DNA from: SIG701 sp045611685
GTDB taxonomy: Bacteria; Bacillota; Clostridia; Oscillospirales; CAG-272
Assembly (NCBI GenBank): GCA_045611685.1
Contig: JAZKXO010000096.1
Span: 1-16,625, forward strand
DNA: 16,625 bases
Direction of reading: 5' to 3'
The notes beneath the pieces are model-generated. The model saw only the letters and a list, made by a program, of their open reading frames with translations. It ran no database searches and was not told where the DNA came from. The stretch's first letter is position 1; the number at the start of each line of letters is the position of its first letter. Shown here piece after piece: positions 1-7,007 of this stretch. A program made the position numbers and the translations under genes.

Positions 1-1
1 G

Positions 2-1210
2 ACGCTGTTTGACGAGCAGAGGGATTATCTGGCGACAGACTATGTCAAGGCGAGGGTTCAGGGACTTGTTCCGGATGATTTCTTCGCCTGGACGGAGACC
101 GAAATCCGCTTGTCGGACGTTTCCACGCAGTCAGTTACGGCGTTCGACTCCAAGCAATACGACGATTTCAAGGAAATCCTGTTCCGCTCCCGTGCCATCG
201 ACTACATTCCGGTTGGGGCGTATATCGAGACAATGGGATCCATCTGGATGGTGGTCAACCCCGGCAATATGTCTTCGCCCACAACGAACGCGGTTATCGC
301 CCGATGCCGTGCGCACTGGACGTTCTACGATGAATACGGGAATATCAAGTGGGAACCGCTTGTCATCGACCGGAGGACGATGCTTTCGAACCGGAACGAA
401 TCTCCGGAGAATCTGGTGCTGATGGAAGGTTACTTCAACGTCAAGTGCCAGAAGAACGCGAACACCGTCAAACTCCGGGACAATCAGCGGATGATTCTCG
501 GCTCGTACGCGTATCATATTACGGGGTACACGGACTTCTTCGAGGAATTCACGGGGGACGACGAATCCGCGCACGTTATCAACCTGACGGTACGGAGAGA
601 GGAACCGGAGGAACACGACGATCTCGTGAATCACATCGCGGACGGAAATCTCTACGAATGGGAAGCAGAACTCATCGGTCTTTCCGAGATTGCTTTGAAC
701 CGGACCGCGATCCTTCAGCCCCATATGCTCTTAAACGGCTCGGTGGTTTATCCAAATTCGGAATTCCCGCAGACGTGGACGTTTGCTTCCGACAATCCCG
801 AAGCGGTTACTGTAACCGAGGACGGGATCATTACGGCGACGGGGGAAGGGTCCGCAACCATTACGGCGGTGCTTGACCAGAATCCCGGTCTTACAGCGGA
901 CCTTGAGGTCTCCGTTGTCGAGACGGGAGAATTGCTCCGCTTTCTCAACGTGCCGCCCGCCTCGATACGACAGTATGAGACGGAACAGATTCACGTTTCA
1001 TATATCGTGAACGGCGTACCGCAACCCAATCCGCCTCCGTTCACATGGACTTTCTCCGGTGCAGACGAAAAAGATTATTCCGTACTCTCGTTTGAAAACG
1101 GAAGGGTCGTTTCCATCACATGCAACTCTCCTTCCGCCGAGCCGCTTGTCATGACGGTCAAGTGCGGAAACGCGGAGATAACAATTTCGACAACACTAAT
1201 TGGGTATTAA
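2..1210 (+). CDS. Neck/head-closure-type structural protein with two C-terminal Ig-like domains (5' partial)
   Basis: The frame is open from the left edge to TAA at 1208-1210, giving 402 visible residues; the true start lies outside the window. The internal TTG at 110 has no ribosome site and the frame continues upstream of it, so it is not the start. Residues ~1-235 form a compact, mixed-charge phage domain with motifs such as PVGAYIETMGSIWMVVNP and ARCRAHWTFYDEYGN, which I associate with neck or head-tail connector proteins of Firmicutes phages (recognition from memory, moderate). Residues ~240-307 read as a Big2-type Ig-like domain (TWTFASDNPEAVTV, then EDGIITATGEGSATITA). A second beta-sandwich fills ~310-402. 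The Ig-like domains are probably displayed on the virion surface. The stop codon overlaps the ribosome site of the spike gene, so the two are probably translated together. Another minor structural role is possible. Confidence 0.62.
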   Translation, partial: TLFDEQRDYLATDYVKARVQGLVPDDFFAWTETEIRLSDVSTQSVTAFDSKQYDDFKEILFRSRAIDYIPVGAYIETMGSIWMVVNPGNMSSPTTNAVIARCRAHWTFYDEYGNIKWEPLVIDRRTMLSNRNESPENLVLMEGYFNVKCQKNANTVKLRDNQRMILGSYAYHITGYTDFFEEFTGDDESAHVINLTVRREEPEEHDDLVNHIADGNLYEWEAELIGLSEIALNRTAILQPHMLLNGSVVYPNSEFPQTWTFASDNPEAVTVTEDGIITATGEGSATITAVLDQNPGLTADLEVSVVETGELLRFLNVPPASIRQYETEQIHVSYIVNGVPQPNPPPFTWTFSGADEKDYSVLSFENGRVVSITCNSPSAEPLVMTVKCGNAEITISTTLIGY

Positions 1211-1214
1211 GGAG
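1208..1214 (+). promoter_or_regulatory. Ribosome binding site overlapping the upstream stop codon; sets the spike start
   Basis: The sequence TAAGGAG contains both the TAA stop of the upstream gene and an AAGGAG Shine-Dalgarno core, six bases before ATG 1221. This favours ATG 1221 over the in-frame TTG at 1200, which would sit inside the preceding gene. It also implies translational coupling of the two genes. Confidence 0.85.
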
Positions 1215-1220
1215 CAAACG

Positions 1221-4200
1221 ATGGCTAAACCGGCAATCATCAAAATGATTTCGGAGGCGACCGTTCCGACGGTTTCCAATACTTTTGTAAACAACAAGTC
1301 CGATCTTTGTTCGCTCCAGATTTCCGGGACGTTCACTTCCGCGACGATCAAGGTTGAAGGAATTGTGGACGTAAACTCCGGATTATGGGTTTCTCTTGCG
1401 ACCTTCGATCTGTCCGATCTGGATCTGAAGACGTCCGGAATGTCGGGCAAGAGCATCTATCGGGTTGGCGTTTCGGGCATTCTGCGGATCCGTATCAACG
1501 TGACGGCGGTATCCGGCGGTTCAATTACTGTGGTGACACACTTCATTGGTACGTCCTGGTCGGGAGAGGAACTTCCTCCCTCCGCAGAAGTGCCGTTTAC
1601 CGCATATGACGAAGCGGTTCTCGGCGGATATACCGGGACGAAAGCGGACTTCGAGGCGGGGCTTGCAAACGTCATGAACATGGGTCCGCTGGTCCAGCAG
1701 GCGCAGAATTCCGCAACCGCGGCGGCAACCTCCGCGAATCAGGCAGCTACTGCGGCGAACAATGCGGCGAGTTCTGCTGGAAACGCGGTAATAAGCGCAA
1801 ACGAAGCGGCATCATCGGCAACGCAGGCGGCTAACGCTGCAGAACATGTGATAGATACGATTACACCGGAAGCAATTGCACAAGTGACAACCGAATGGTT
1901 GAACAATAATGTGGATCCCGTCGGTTCTGCGGTTGTTGTGGATTCCTCTCTTACAATTTCCGGTGCGGCTGCAGACGCAAAGGTAACCGGGGAAAATATC
2001 ACCAATTTAAAGACTGCGGCGAACGATGCCAATTATATTCTGGATTCTTGTATCAAATATTGGGCTGATTTTGAAAAGTTGGAAATCAATTCGGCATACG
2101 CGGCAAGAAGAGTGTCTGTAGACAGGCTGGGGCAAATAACGATTTTTGGCGGAACAACCAGCACTACGACGCATATAAAATTATCTGGTGCATGCGATAG
2201 AGCGGCGACCATTACTAATCGAAATAATTTTGCAAAAGAAATATCTCTGATACAAGGACACAGCTATACATTATCTGCAAAGATTGTTTCAGGAAGTTAT
2301 TCTCCAAATACAAGCGATTTAACGCTCATAATGTATGATAGCAATAATAATCAAATTGTCACTTTTAATTTGAACGAAAACGCAAACGAATCGGTTACTC
2401 CCGCGACGAATCTGATAGCGAATATCGTTTTGACAATCCCAGGCGGCTTGACGATTACAAATCTTAAAATATTTGTTACGTTACAAGATATTACGACTGC
2501 GTCTGAGACTAATGGCGTTTTTAAAAATATTGACACAAAAATTGATAATATAAAAGACCAGATGTTTGTATCATCTTCATTGGTTGAGTCGTTTGATGCA
2601 GATGATGTATTGCTTAAAGACGGTATAAATGGGGTTAAAACTATTGCGATTGAAGATGTTAAAACATATATGCAAGATGGGATGGCGGCAGAAGAGGATA
2701 TTACTGAACTGAGAAATTCAACAGAAAGCGATGTCGCAGAATTAAAAAAATATATTGGCTCTGTTTCAGGAAATATAGTCTACGATAATTGGGTATATGA
2801 TTACCGCATTAACACGTCAGGAGATAGTGTTGATTTAAGCGGAAGCACAGCCGTAAGCAGCAATGGACATGCCTATCAAATAATTGATTGCGTAGAAGGA
2901 GATAAGTTTACATTAACAGGGAAAGAAACTAATGCTGCATATAGACTGTGGTGTTGGTGCGCCAGTGATGGGACAGTCATTTCGAAACCAAACACCAACC
3001 TTGATTATACGGATGAAGTGATTATATGTCCTGAAAATGCAACAAAACTTGTTGTAAACACTTCCACGAGTGGCTCTTATTCATTATATAGTGGTAAATA
3101 TTTAAATGAACAAGTAAAAGATTTATATAACAATATTGTTGATCCAGATAATTTCAGTGGAACAGATACCGAAAAAATAACCGCTGCGATGTCTGCAATC
3201 GGTGATTCCAATCATGGTGTAATTTTGATAAAGCGGCAATATCAGTTAACTGATAACATCTATGTTACACATCTTGGAAATGCCGATGCAAGATTGATCT
3301 TTTTGGGGGTTGGAAGCGATAATCCTGGATTTAGTATGGGTATTTATGGCTTTCAAAGGCCAAATGGGGCAACCTCGTATGGCGCATTGTCTTTTATAAA
3401 TATCTTATTTAAGGCGACAAGTACTTGTAATATGTTTACAGCCAACAATATTCTTAGGGTTAACTTTGAAAATTGTGTTTTTGATGGATTTAATCACATT
3501 ATTTATGCGACAAGATTTGTGCAAACATATTATTTTACCGACTGTCTCATTAGGAACGGCAGTGGTATTGCTATAGAAGGAAGTGTAAGCGATCAGGTCT
3601 CTCTTATAGATGTGAGATTGACAAATTGCATAGTAGAGAAAAGTACTCATCTTATGACCGGATATGGGTTTCATGGTGTATATATAACCGGGTGTTGCAT
3701 TGAGGGAAATGACGGGTATGTTGTAAAGCCAGAGGGAGATTGCCGTGATTTGGTAATTGATAACTGTTACTTTGAATCACAGAATATTGGATATGGGGGC
3801 GGCACAGACGGAAACGGTATGTGTTTCGATTTTAGAAGTATAAGCGGAATTGTACATAACATTGCTATCACCAACAATATGTTCGGCGGATTAAAAGCTG
3901 GTAATACCATAATAATGCTTCCGTATAGAATGATGGTAAATACAAAGTTTACTGTTATAAACAACTGGTTAAGTGCGGCCGCTTCGACAGATCCTAATGT
4001 TGAAAGCGGAGCCTATCTTGTTGCAGTTCCAAATAATGCCGTAAATGTGTATAAAAATCTTCGTTTTGATCAAAATGTAAGAGCAAAAAAATATGACCCA
4101 AATCATCTTATAATAGATCTTAGTGAGGGAAACACATCCGTTGCCTCGCTTCTGGTAACTGAATATTACATGACCCACGACGATCAAGGAAATGAGACTA

Positions 4201-4418
4201 CGCGATATAATCCTGGATTCTGGTATGTTTGTGAAGACCTAAATGATTTATACGCGCCTGGATACTATCATATTTCCGCTGATATTCCGATAGCACATTC
4301 TCCCGTCAATACAGATTTCTATTTAATCAACATGCGAACCAATGAGACGGTTATTCAAATTGCGATAACAAGCAATGGGCTTATGTCAAGAATAGGAACG
4401 GGAAACTGGGTGTCATAA
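1221..4418 (+). CDS. Chimeric tail/neck spike: coiled coil, beta-helix and knob-like C-terminus
   Basis: This 1065-aa protein has the modular build of a phage receptor-binding spike. Residues 1-~155 form a beta-rich anchor-like domain ending in a short helical stretch (AYDEAVLGGYTGTKADFEAG). Residues ~159-210 are an Ala/Ser/Asn/Gln-rich heptad-like segment, probably a trimeric coiled coil. Residues ~271-440 and ~525-635 look like two beta-sandwich, possibly carbohydrate-binding, domains. Residues ~641-955 have the short turn-strand rhythm of a right-handed beta-helix (NFENCVFDGFNHIIYA, LTNCIVEKS, VIDNCYFES), as in tailspikes that bind or cut surface glycans; I could not place catalytic residues. 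Residues ~978-1065 (EDLNDLYAPGYYHIS ... MSRIGTGNWVS) resemble a pyocin-knob-like tip. Base composition drops sharply from about residue 270 to the stop, a sign of module exchange. It precedes the tail tube gene, so a neck or collar position is possible. Confidence 0.8.
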   Translation: MAKPAIIKMISEATVPTVSNTFVNNKSDLCSLQISGTFTSATIKVEGIVDVNSGLWVSLATFDLSDLDLKTSGMSGKSIYRVGVSGILRIRINVTAVSGGSITVVTHFIGTSWSGEELPPSAEVPFTAYDEAVLGGYTGTKADFEAGLANVMNMGPLVQQAQNSATAAATSANQAATAANNAASSAGNAVISANEAASSATQAANAAEHVIDTITPEAIAQVTTEWLNNNVDPVGSAVVVDSSLTISGAAADAKVTGENITNLKTAANDANYILDSCIKYWADFEKLEINSAYAARRVSVDRLGQITIFGGTTSTTTHIKLSGACDRAATITNRNNFAKEISLIQGHSYTLSAKIVSGSYSPNTSDLTLIMYDSNNNQIVTFNLNENANESVTPATNLIANIVLTIPGGLTITNLKIFVTLQDITTASETNGVFKNIDTKIDNIKDQMFVSSSLVESFDADDVLLKDGINGVKTIAIEDVKTYMQDGMAAEEDITELRNSTESDVAELKKYIGSVSGNIVYDNWVYDYRINTSGDSVDLSGSTAVSSNGHAYQIIDCVEGDKFTLTGKETNAAYRLWCWCASDGTVISKPNTNLDYTDEVIICPENATKLVVNTSTSGSYSLYSGKYLNEQVKDLYNNIVDPDNFSGTDTEKITAAMSAIGDSNHGVILIKRQYQLTDNIYVTHLGNADARLIFLGVGSDNPGFSMGIYGFQRPNGATSYGALSFINILFKATSTCNMFTANNILRVNFENCVFDGFNHIIYATRFVQTYYFTDCLIRNGSGIAIEGSVSDQVSLIDVRLTNCIVEKSTHLMTGYGFHGVYITGCCIEGNDGYVVKPEGDCRDLVIDNCYFESQNIGYGGGTDGNGMCFDFRSISGIVHNIAITNNMFGGLKAGNTIIMLPYRMMVNTKFTVINNWLSAAASTDPNVESGAYLVAVPNNAVNVYKNLRFDQNVRAKKYDPNHLIIDLSEGNTSVASLLVTEYYMTHDDQGNETTRYNPGFWYVCEDLNDLYAPGYYHISADIPIAHSPVNTDFYLINMRTNETVIQIAITSNGLMSRIGTGNWVS
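2030..4418 (+). other. AT-rich, probably horizontally exchanged segment of the spike gene
   Basis: Hand counts on single 60-base lines give 20/60 G+C at 2461-2520 and 17/60 at 3481-3540. The N-terminal part of the same gene gives 31/60 (1321-1380) and a downstream gene gives 38/60 (5041-5100). Codon choice changes too: AAT, ATA, TTA and AAA replace AAC, ATC, CTC and AAG. The left edge lies just after the Ala-rich coiled-coil coding region, and the right edge falls within about 30 bases of the stop codon. The reading frame is unbroken, so this is a functional domain replacement and not debris. Confidence 0.8.
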
Positions 4419-4472
4419 ACAATCTAATCAGCATCAATTACTTCGCGAACGGGCGGAGAATAAAGCCAAGCG

Positions 4473-4495
4473 GGGCTATCGTCAAACGGTAGCCC
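4473..4495 (+). terminator. Stem-loop after the spike gene (weak terminator or RNA stability element)
   Basis: A 9-bp stem with one G-U pair (GGGCTATCG with CGGTAGCCC) closes a TCAAA loop. It is followed by TTCTATCAT, which is too poor in T for a strong intrinsic terminator. It may be a partial terminator or protect the 3' end of the spike message. Confidence 0.55.
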
Positions 4496-4531
4496 TTCTA
4501 TCATAAAAAACACAAGGAGAAAAACAGTACC

Positions 4532-4801
4532 ATGTGTAATTACCATTGTCCCCATTCCGAGAGGAAATCCTGCGCCGGATTCCTGCTCTGCCGGAAACTC
4601 TACAAGGACGGCGTAAACTACAATATCCGGGAAAACGCGATGAACGTGATCTGCGCCCATCAGAAGCAGTGCATGATGACGGGCCGGATGGAGAACACGG
4701 ACGAGGCGAAAAAATGTGCGATTGCCGCGCCGTCCGTTTCCGTTGTTTCCGAACCGGAACCTGCGCTCGCCCCGAAGAAGACGAGAAAGAAATCAAACTA
4801 A
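4532..4801 (+). CDS. Small Cys-rich protein of unknown function, putative metal-binding
   Basis: An 89-aa protein preceded by AAGGAG at 4514-4519, twelve bases before ATG 4532. It has seven cysteines in its first 62 residues (C2, C6, C14, C20, C41, C47, C62) plus H5, H8 and H43, enough ligands for one or two zinc or other metal sites, or for disulfides if exported. No signal peptide or membrane segment is visible. The C-terminal ~22 residues are Pro/Ala/Glu-rich and end in a basic tail (KKTRKKSN), probably disordered. A competing frame at 4546-4851 has no ribosome site and looks like a shadow. It sits between the spike and a 289-aa orphan within the structural operon, so a virion assembly or accessory role is possible. 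I do not recognise a named family. Confidence 0.7.
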   Translation: MCNYHCPHSERKSCAGFLLCRKLYKDGVNYNIRENAMNVICAHQKQCMMTGRMENTDEAKKCAIAAPSVSVVSEPEPALAPKKTRKKSN

Positions 4802-4807
4802 TCGATC

Positions 4808-4819
4808 CGCCGCAAGGCG
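4808..4819 (+). other. Small GNRA-tetraloop hairpin in the intergenic gap
   Basis: Four G-C pairs (CGCC with GGCG) close a GCAA loop, a stable GNRA-type tetraloop, just after the stop codon of the Cys-rich gene. There is no U-tract. The stem is short and could occur by chance. Confidence 0.3.
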
Positions 4820-4832
4820 TATTGATAAACGC

Positions 4833-4838
4833 GAGGAG
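4833..4838 (+). promoter_or_regulatory. Distant ribosome binding site for the 289-aa gene
   Basis: GAGGAG lies 14 bases upstream of ATG 4853, longer than the 4-12 bases seen for the other genes here. A nearer ATG at 4840 is only one base away from the motif and opens a three-codon frame (MEN, stop) that ends two bases before ATG 4853. No other in-frame start is possible because a stop lies at 4826-4828. Initiation at 4853 may be weaker than for neighbouring genes. Confidence 0.5.
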
Positions 4839-4852
4839 TATGGAAAACTAAA

Positions 4853-5722
4853 ATGGCCTACGGACTTGCGACGATGCAGCGGGAAAGGCGGCTTCGCATC
4901 CGGCGGGGAGAACCGATCCGGGAATGCGGGGTTGACCTCTATCCCATCACAATGGACCACTACGAAGACTTCATCCAGTGCAAAGACGCGCTGACGCTCC
5001 GGCTCTCGTCGCTCCCTGTGCGATACGTCAGTCTGGACTACCTCTCCGCGATTTTTGCAATGGAACTGGACGCGATCCGGGCGGGTACTTCCGGTCCGGG
5101 ATCCGGCGGATTCTTCTATCGGCTCATGCATCTTTTCGGGCTATCATTGCGGATTGAGATGTCCGCCGAGGTGCTGAACGACTGCATTTTCTACCGGAGT
5201 TCCTTGGACGGGAAGATCTCCATCGAATACATGGAACTTACCCAGACGGACGCGGACGGGAATTCACACACGGCGAAGATCACGCCGTTTCAGTTCTCGA
5301 CTACATTGCGACCGCTTATCGCCGCGCAGAATCAGATTGAGCTGCCGGACGAAAGCGAGAACGCTGATCTGGTGGAAGCCTACGAGAAGAAGAAGGAGAT
5401 TCAGGCAAGGGGTGTCGCCCTGAAGACAGACCTTGACGATCTCGTCTCTTCCGTAGCTTTTCACTCCGGCGTATCGGACGCGGAGATCATGGACTGGAAC
5501 GTGCGGGACTTCGAAAACCGACGTCGGGCGATTGAACGGGACAAAAACTACATGCTGTTCAAACAGGCGGAAATGAGCGGAATGGTGTCCTTCAAAAACG
5601 GGAACCCCTATCCCTCATGGTGCTTTGACTCGGCGAACGACACGCTCGGAACGATGGAGTACTCGGAACTTGCCAAAACGCTTTCGGGCGCGGCATCTCC
5701 GGGAGCCGGGCTTCCGGGATAA
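4853..5722 (+). CDS. Phage protein of unknown function; possible tail assembly factor
   Basis: A soluble, charged 289-aa protein with no signal peptide, membrane segment or catalytic motif I recognise. Residues ~25-115 are largely helical. Residues ~118-160 contain beta-rich sequence (FYRSSLDGKISIEYMELTQ). Residues ~160-250 are charged helices (EAYEKKKEIQARGVALKTDL, FENRRRAIERDKNYMLFKQA). A GMVSFKNGNPYPSW motif ends the conserved-looking part, before a Gly/Ala/Pro tail. Its place directly before the tail tube gene and its helical make-up would suit a tail assembly chaperone or adaptor, but this is position-based inference. A small neck or baseplate component is the alternative. The GC-rich codon use matches the other morphogenesis genes and contrasts with the spike. 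Confidence 0.72.
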   Translation: MAYGLATMQRERRLRIRRGEPIRECGVDLYPITMDHYEDFIQCKDALTLRLSSLPVRYVSLDYLSAIFAMELDAIRAGTSGPGSGGFFYRLMHLFGLSLRIEMSAEVLNDCIFYRSSLDGKISIEYMELTQTDADGNSHTAKITPFQFSTTLRPLIAAQNQIELPDESENADLVEAYEKKKEIQARGVALKTDLDDLVSSVAFHSGVSDAEIMDWNVRDFENRRRAIERDKNYMLFKQAEMSGMVSFKNGNPYPSWCFDSANDTLGTMEYSELAKTLSGAASPGAGLPG

Positions 5723-5727
5723 CCAAA

Positions 5728-5747
5728 GGGGACGGAATACCGTTCCC
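5728..5747 (+). other. Intergenic stem-loop upstream of the tail tube gene
   Basis: An 8-bp stem (GGGGACGG with CCGTTCCC, one G-U pair) closes an AATA loop, ending 20 bases before the AAAGGA ribosome site of the tube gene. No U-tract follows, so termination is unlikely. It could be a 5' stabiliser or processing site for the abundant tube message. Confidence 0.55.
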
Positions 5748-5783
5748 AACCGAATGATTCGATTCTGAAAGGAATTTTCATCT

Positions 5784-6899
5784 ATGAATGCCATTACTCT
5801 CGGTACTCCCAACCTTTTTTTGAAGGGTATTGCGGAGCAGACCTTCTATGACGCCTCCACCGGCAACATCATTGGTTTCGACAATGTCGCCTCCGAAGCG
5901 GCGATTTCCACTTCCGTCAACCTGCAGGAAGTGGTCGGCGGCATGGGCAACGCGCTCGTTGGCGTGTTCCCGGACACCGTCCGTCTGACCGGTACTTACA
6001 CCTCTCAGGCGTTCTCGCTTGAAACCAGACGGCTTATCACCGGCGGTACGCTTGCGTACAACGCTGTGGCTCCCGTCTGCGAAACCATCACGGCTTCCGG
6101 CACGACCCTGACGGTCACCAAGACTCCCGCGAAGCACTACGGTCAGCCTGCCGCTGACACCAACTGCTGGTGCTACGTCAAGGAACAGGGCGCGGCGACC
6201 TACGCCGGGACGAACTACCAGATCAATCCGAGCACGAAGCAGGTCGTGAACTTCGCTTCCGTGAACGGTCATACCTACGAAGTATACTACTTCGCTGTGA
6301 ACGCATCCGCTCAGTCCCTCGCGATTCCGGACGTGTTCAACCCCACCAACGTGACGGTGTCCACCAAGTACGGCGTCTATGCGAAGCAGAACAACGCGGT
6401 TACCGGCGGTACGCTTCAGGGCTGGCTCTATGTGGTCGTTCCCGTTGCGATCCTCTCCGGCGACGCTGGCGTTTCCGCGAACCAGACGGCGAATGCGACG
6501 ACCGACGGCTCCTGGATGGCTCTGTCTCCGGACGCTACCGGTCTGACCTGCAACGACTGCGCGATGAGCGGCAATCCTCTCGCCTACTACGTCTACGTTC
6601 CCTGCGGAGACGCTGCGGCTGAAGTTGTTGCCCTTGCGGTTCCCGGCGGCGGCATTTCCGTTGTGACCGGAAACACCAAGCAGATCCCTGTCAAGTACGT
6701 CATGCCCAACGATACGCTCGTTCAGCCGACCTACACCGACCTGGCTTACGTTTCTGCGGCGACCGGCACGGCGACCGTCTCCGACGCTGGCGTTGTCACC
6801 GGCGGCTCTGCGGGTTCCACGACCGTTACGATTACGCTGACCAAGGCAGACAGCTCTACTCTGACTACTACCTGCGCAGTGACTGTTACGGCTTCCTGA
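5784..6899 (+). CDS. Probable major tail tube protein with C-terminal Ig-like domain
   Basis: A 371-aa protein starting at ATG 5784, ten bases after AAAGGA. Residues ~1-95 (TLGTPNLFLKGIAEQTFYD, TTSVNLQEVVGG-like and SLETRRLITGGTLAYN segments) read as a beta-rich tube-type fold. Residues ~95-200 add a beta-sandwich insertion (ETITASGTTLTVTKTPA ... HTYEVYYFAV). Residues ~285-371 match the Big2-type Ig-like pattern (YVSAATGTATVSDAGVVTGG, then STTVTITL), typical of knobs decorating phage tubes. The gene uses an unusually narrow codon set (ACC, GGC, CTG, GTC, AAC), as expected for a highly expressed gene. A strong hairpin terminator follows, also typical of an abundant virion protein. Tail tube subunits polymerise around the tape measure protein, encoded ~1.2 kb downstream. 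A head decoration or other major structural protein cannot be excluded from sequence alone. Confidence 0.7.
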   Translation: MNAITLGTPNLFLKGIAEQTFYDASTGNIIGFDNVASEAAISTSVNLQEVVGGMGNALVGVFPDTVRLTGTYTSQAFSLETRRLITGGTLAYNAVAPVCETITASGTTLTVTKTPAKHYGQPAADTNCWCYVKEQGAATYAGTNYQINPSTKQVVNFASVNGHTYEVYYFAVNASAQSLAIPDVFNPTNVTVSTKYGVYAKQNNAVTGGTLQGWLYVVVPVAILSGDAGVSANQTANATTDGSWMALSPDATGLTCNDCAMSGNPLAYYVYVPCGDAAAEVVALAVPGGGISVVTGNTKQIPVKYVMPNDTLVQPTYTDLAYVSAATGTATVSDAGVVTGGSAGSTTVTITLTKADSSTLTTTCAVTVTAS

Positions 6900-6909
6900 T
6901 TGGATTACT

Positions 6910-6943
6910 GAGGACGGCGGGGGAAGTTTCCACCGCGCCCCTC
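6910..6943 (+). other. Compound stem-loop downstream of the tail tube gene
   Basis: Nested pairing: GAGG (6910) with CCTC (6943), GCGG (6917-6920) with CCGC (6933-6936), and inner GGAA with TTCC closing a very short loop. It has small internal mismatches and no U-tract. Together with the terminator just after it, it gives the tube message a structured 3' end. Confidence 0.45.
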
Positions 6944-6953
6944 GATGAGGAAT

Positions 6954-6988
6954 GGGGGGATTTCCCACTATGGGATTTCCCCCTTTTT
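6954..6988 (+). terminator. Intrinsic terminator after the tail tube gene
   Basis: A GC-rich stem (GGGGGA paired with TTCCCCC at the base, CCCA with TGGG at the top, and a small T-T internal mismatch) closes a CTA loop and is followed at once by TTTTT (6984-6988). This is the only hairpin here with a proper T-run. It probably ends a fraction of transcripts, raising tube message relative to downstream genes, while read-through supplies the tape measure region. Confidence 0.75.
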
Positions 6989-7007
6989 CAAATGAAAGGA
7001 TTATATC

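Noticed and set aside
131..724. 197-codon open frame on the minus strand
   Set aside because: Antisense to the well-supported neck-type gene, with no start signals and an Arg/Val-rich composition.
1221..4418. Diversity-generating retroelement target in the spike
   Set aside because: No reverse transcriptase, template repeat or C-type-lectin-like variable end is visible in the window; the C-terminus looks knob-like.
4546..4851. 101-codon frame overlapping the Cys-rich gene
   Set aside because: It lacks a ribosome site, is Arg/Glu-rich as expected of a shifted frame, and competes with a frame that has AAGGAG and patterned cysteines.
4840..4851. Three-codon upstream frame (MEN) before the 289-aa gene
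   Set aside because: Its ATG is only one base from the GAGGAG motif, too close for normal initiation; probably chance, so not called as a leader peptide.
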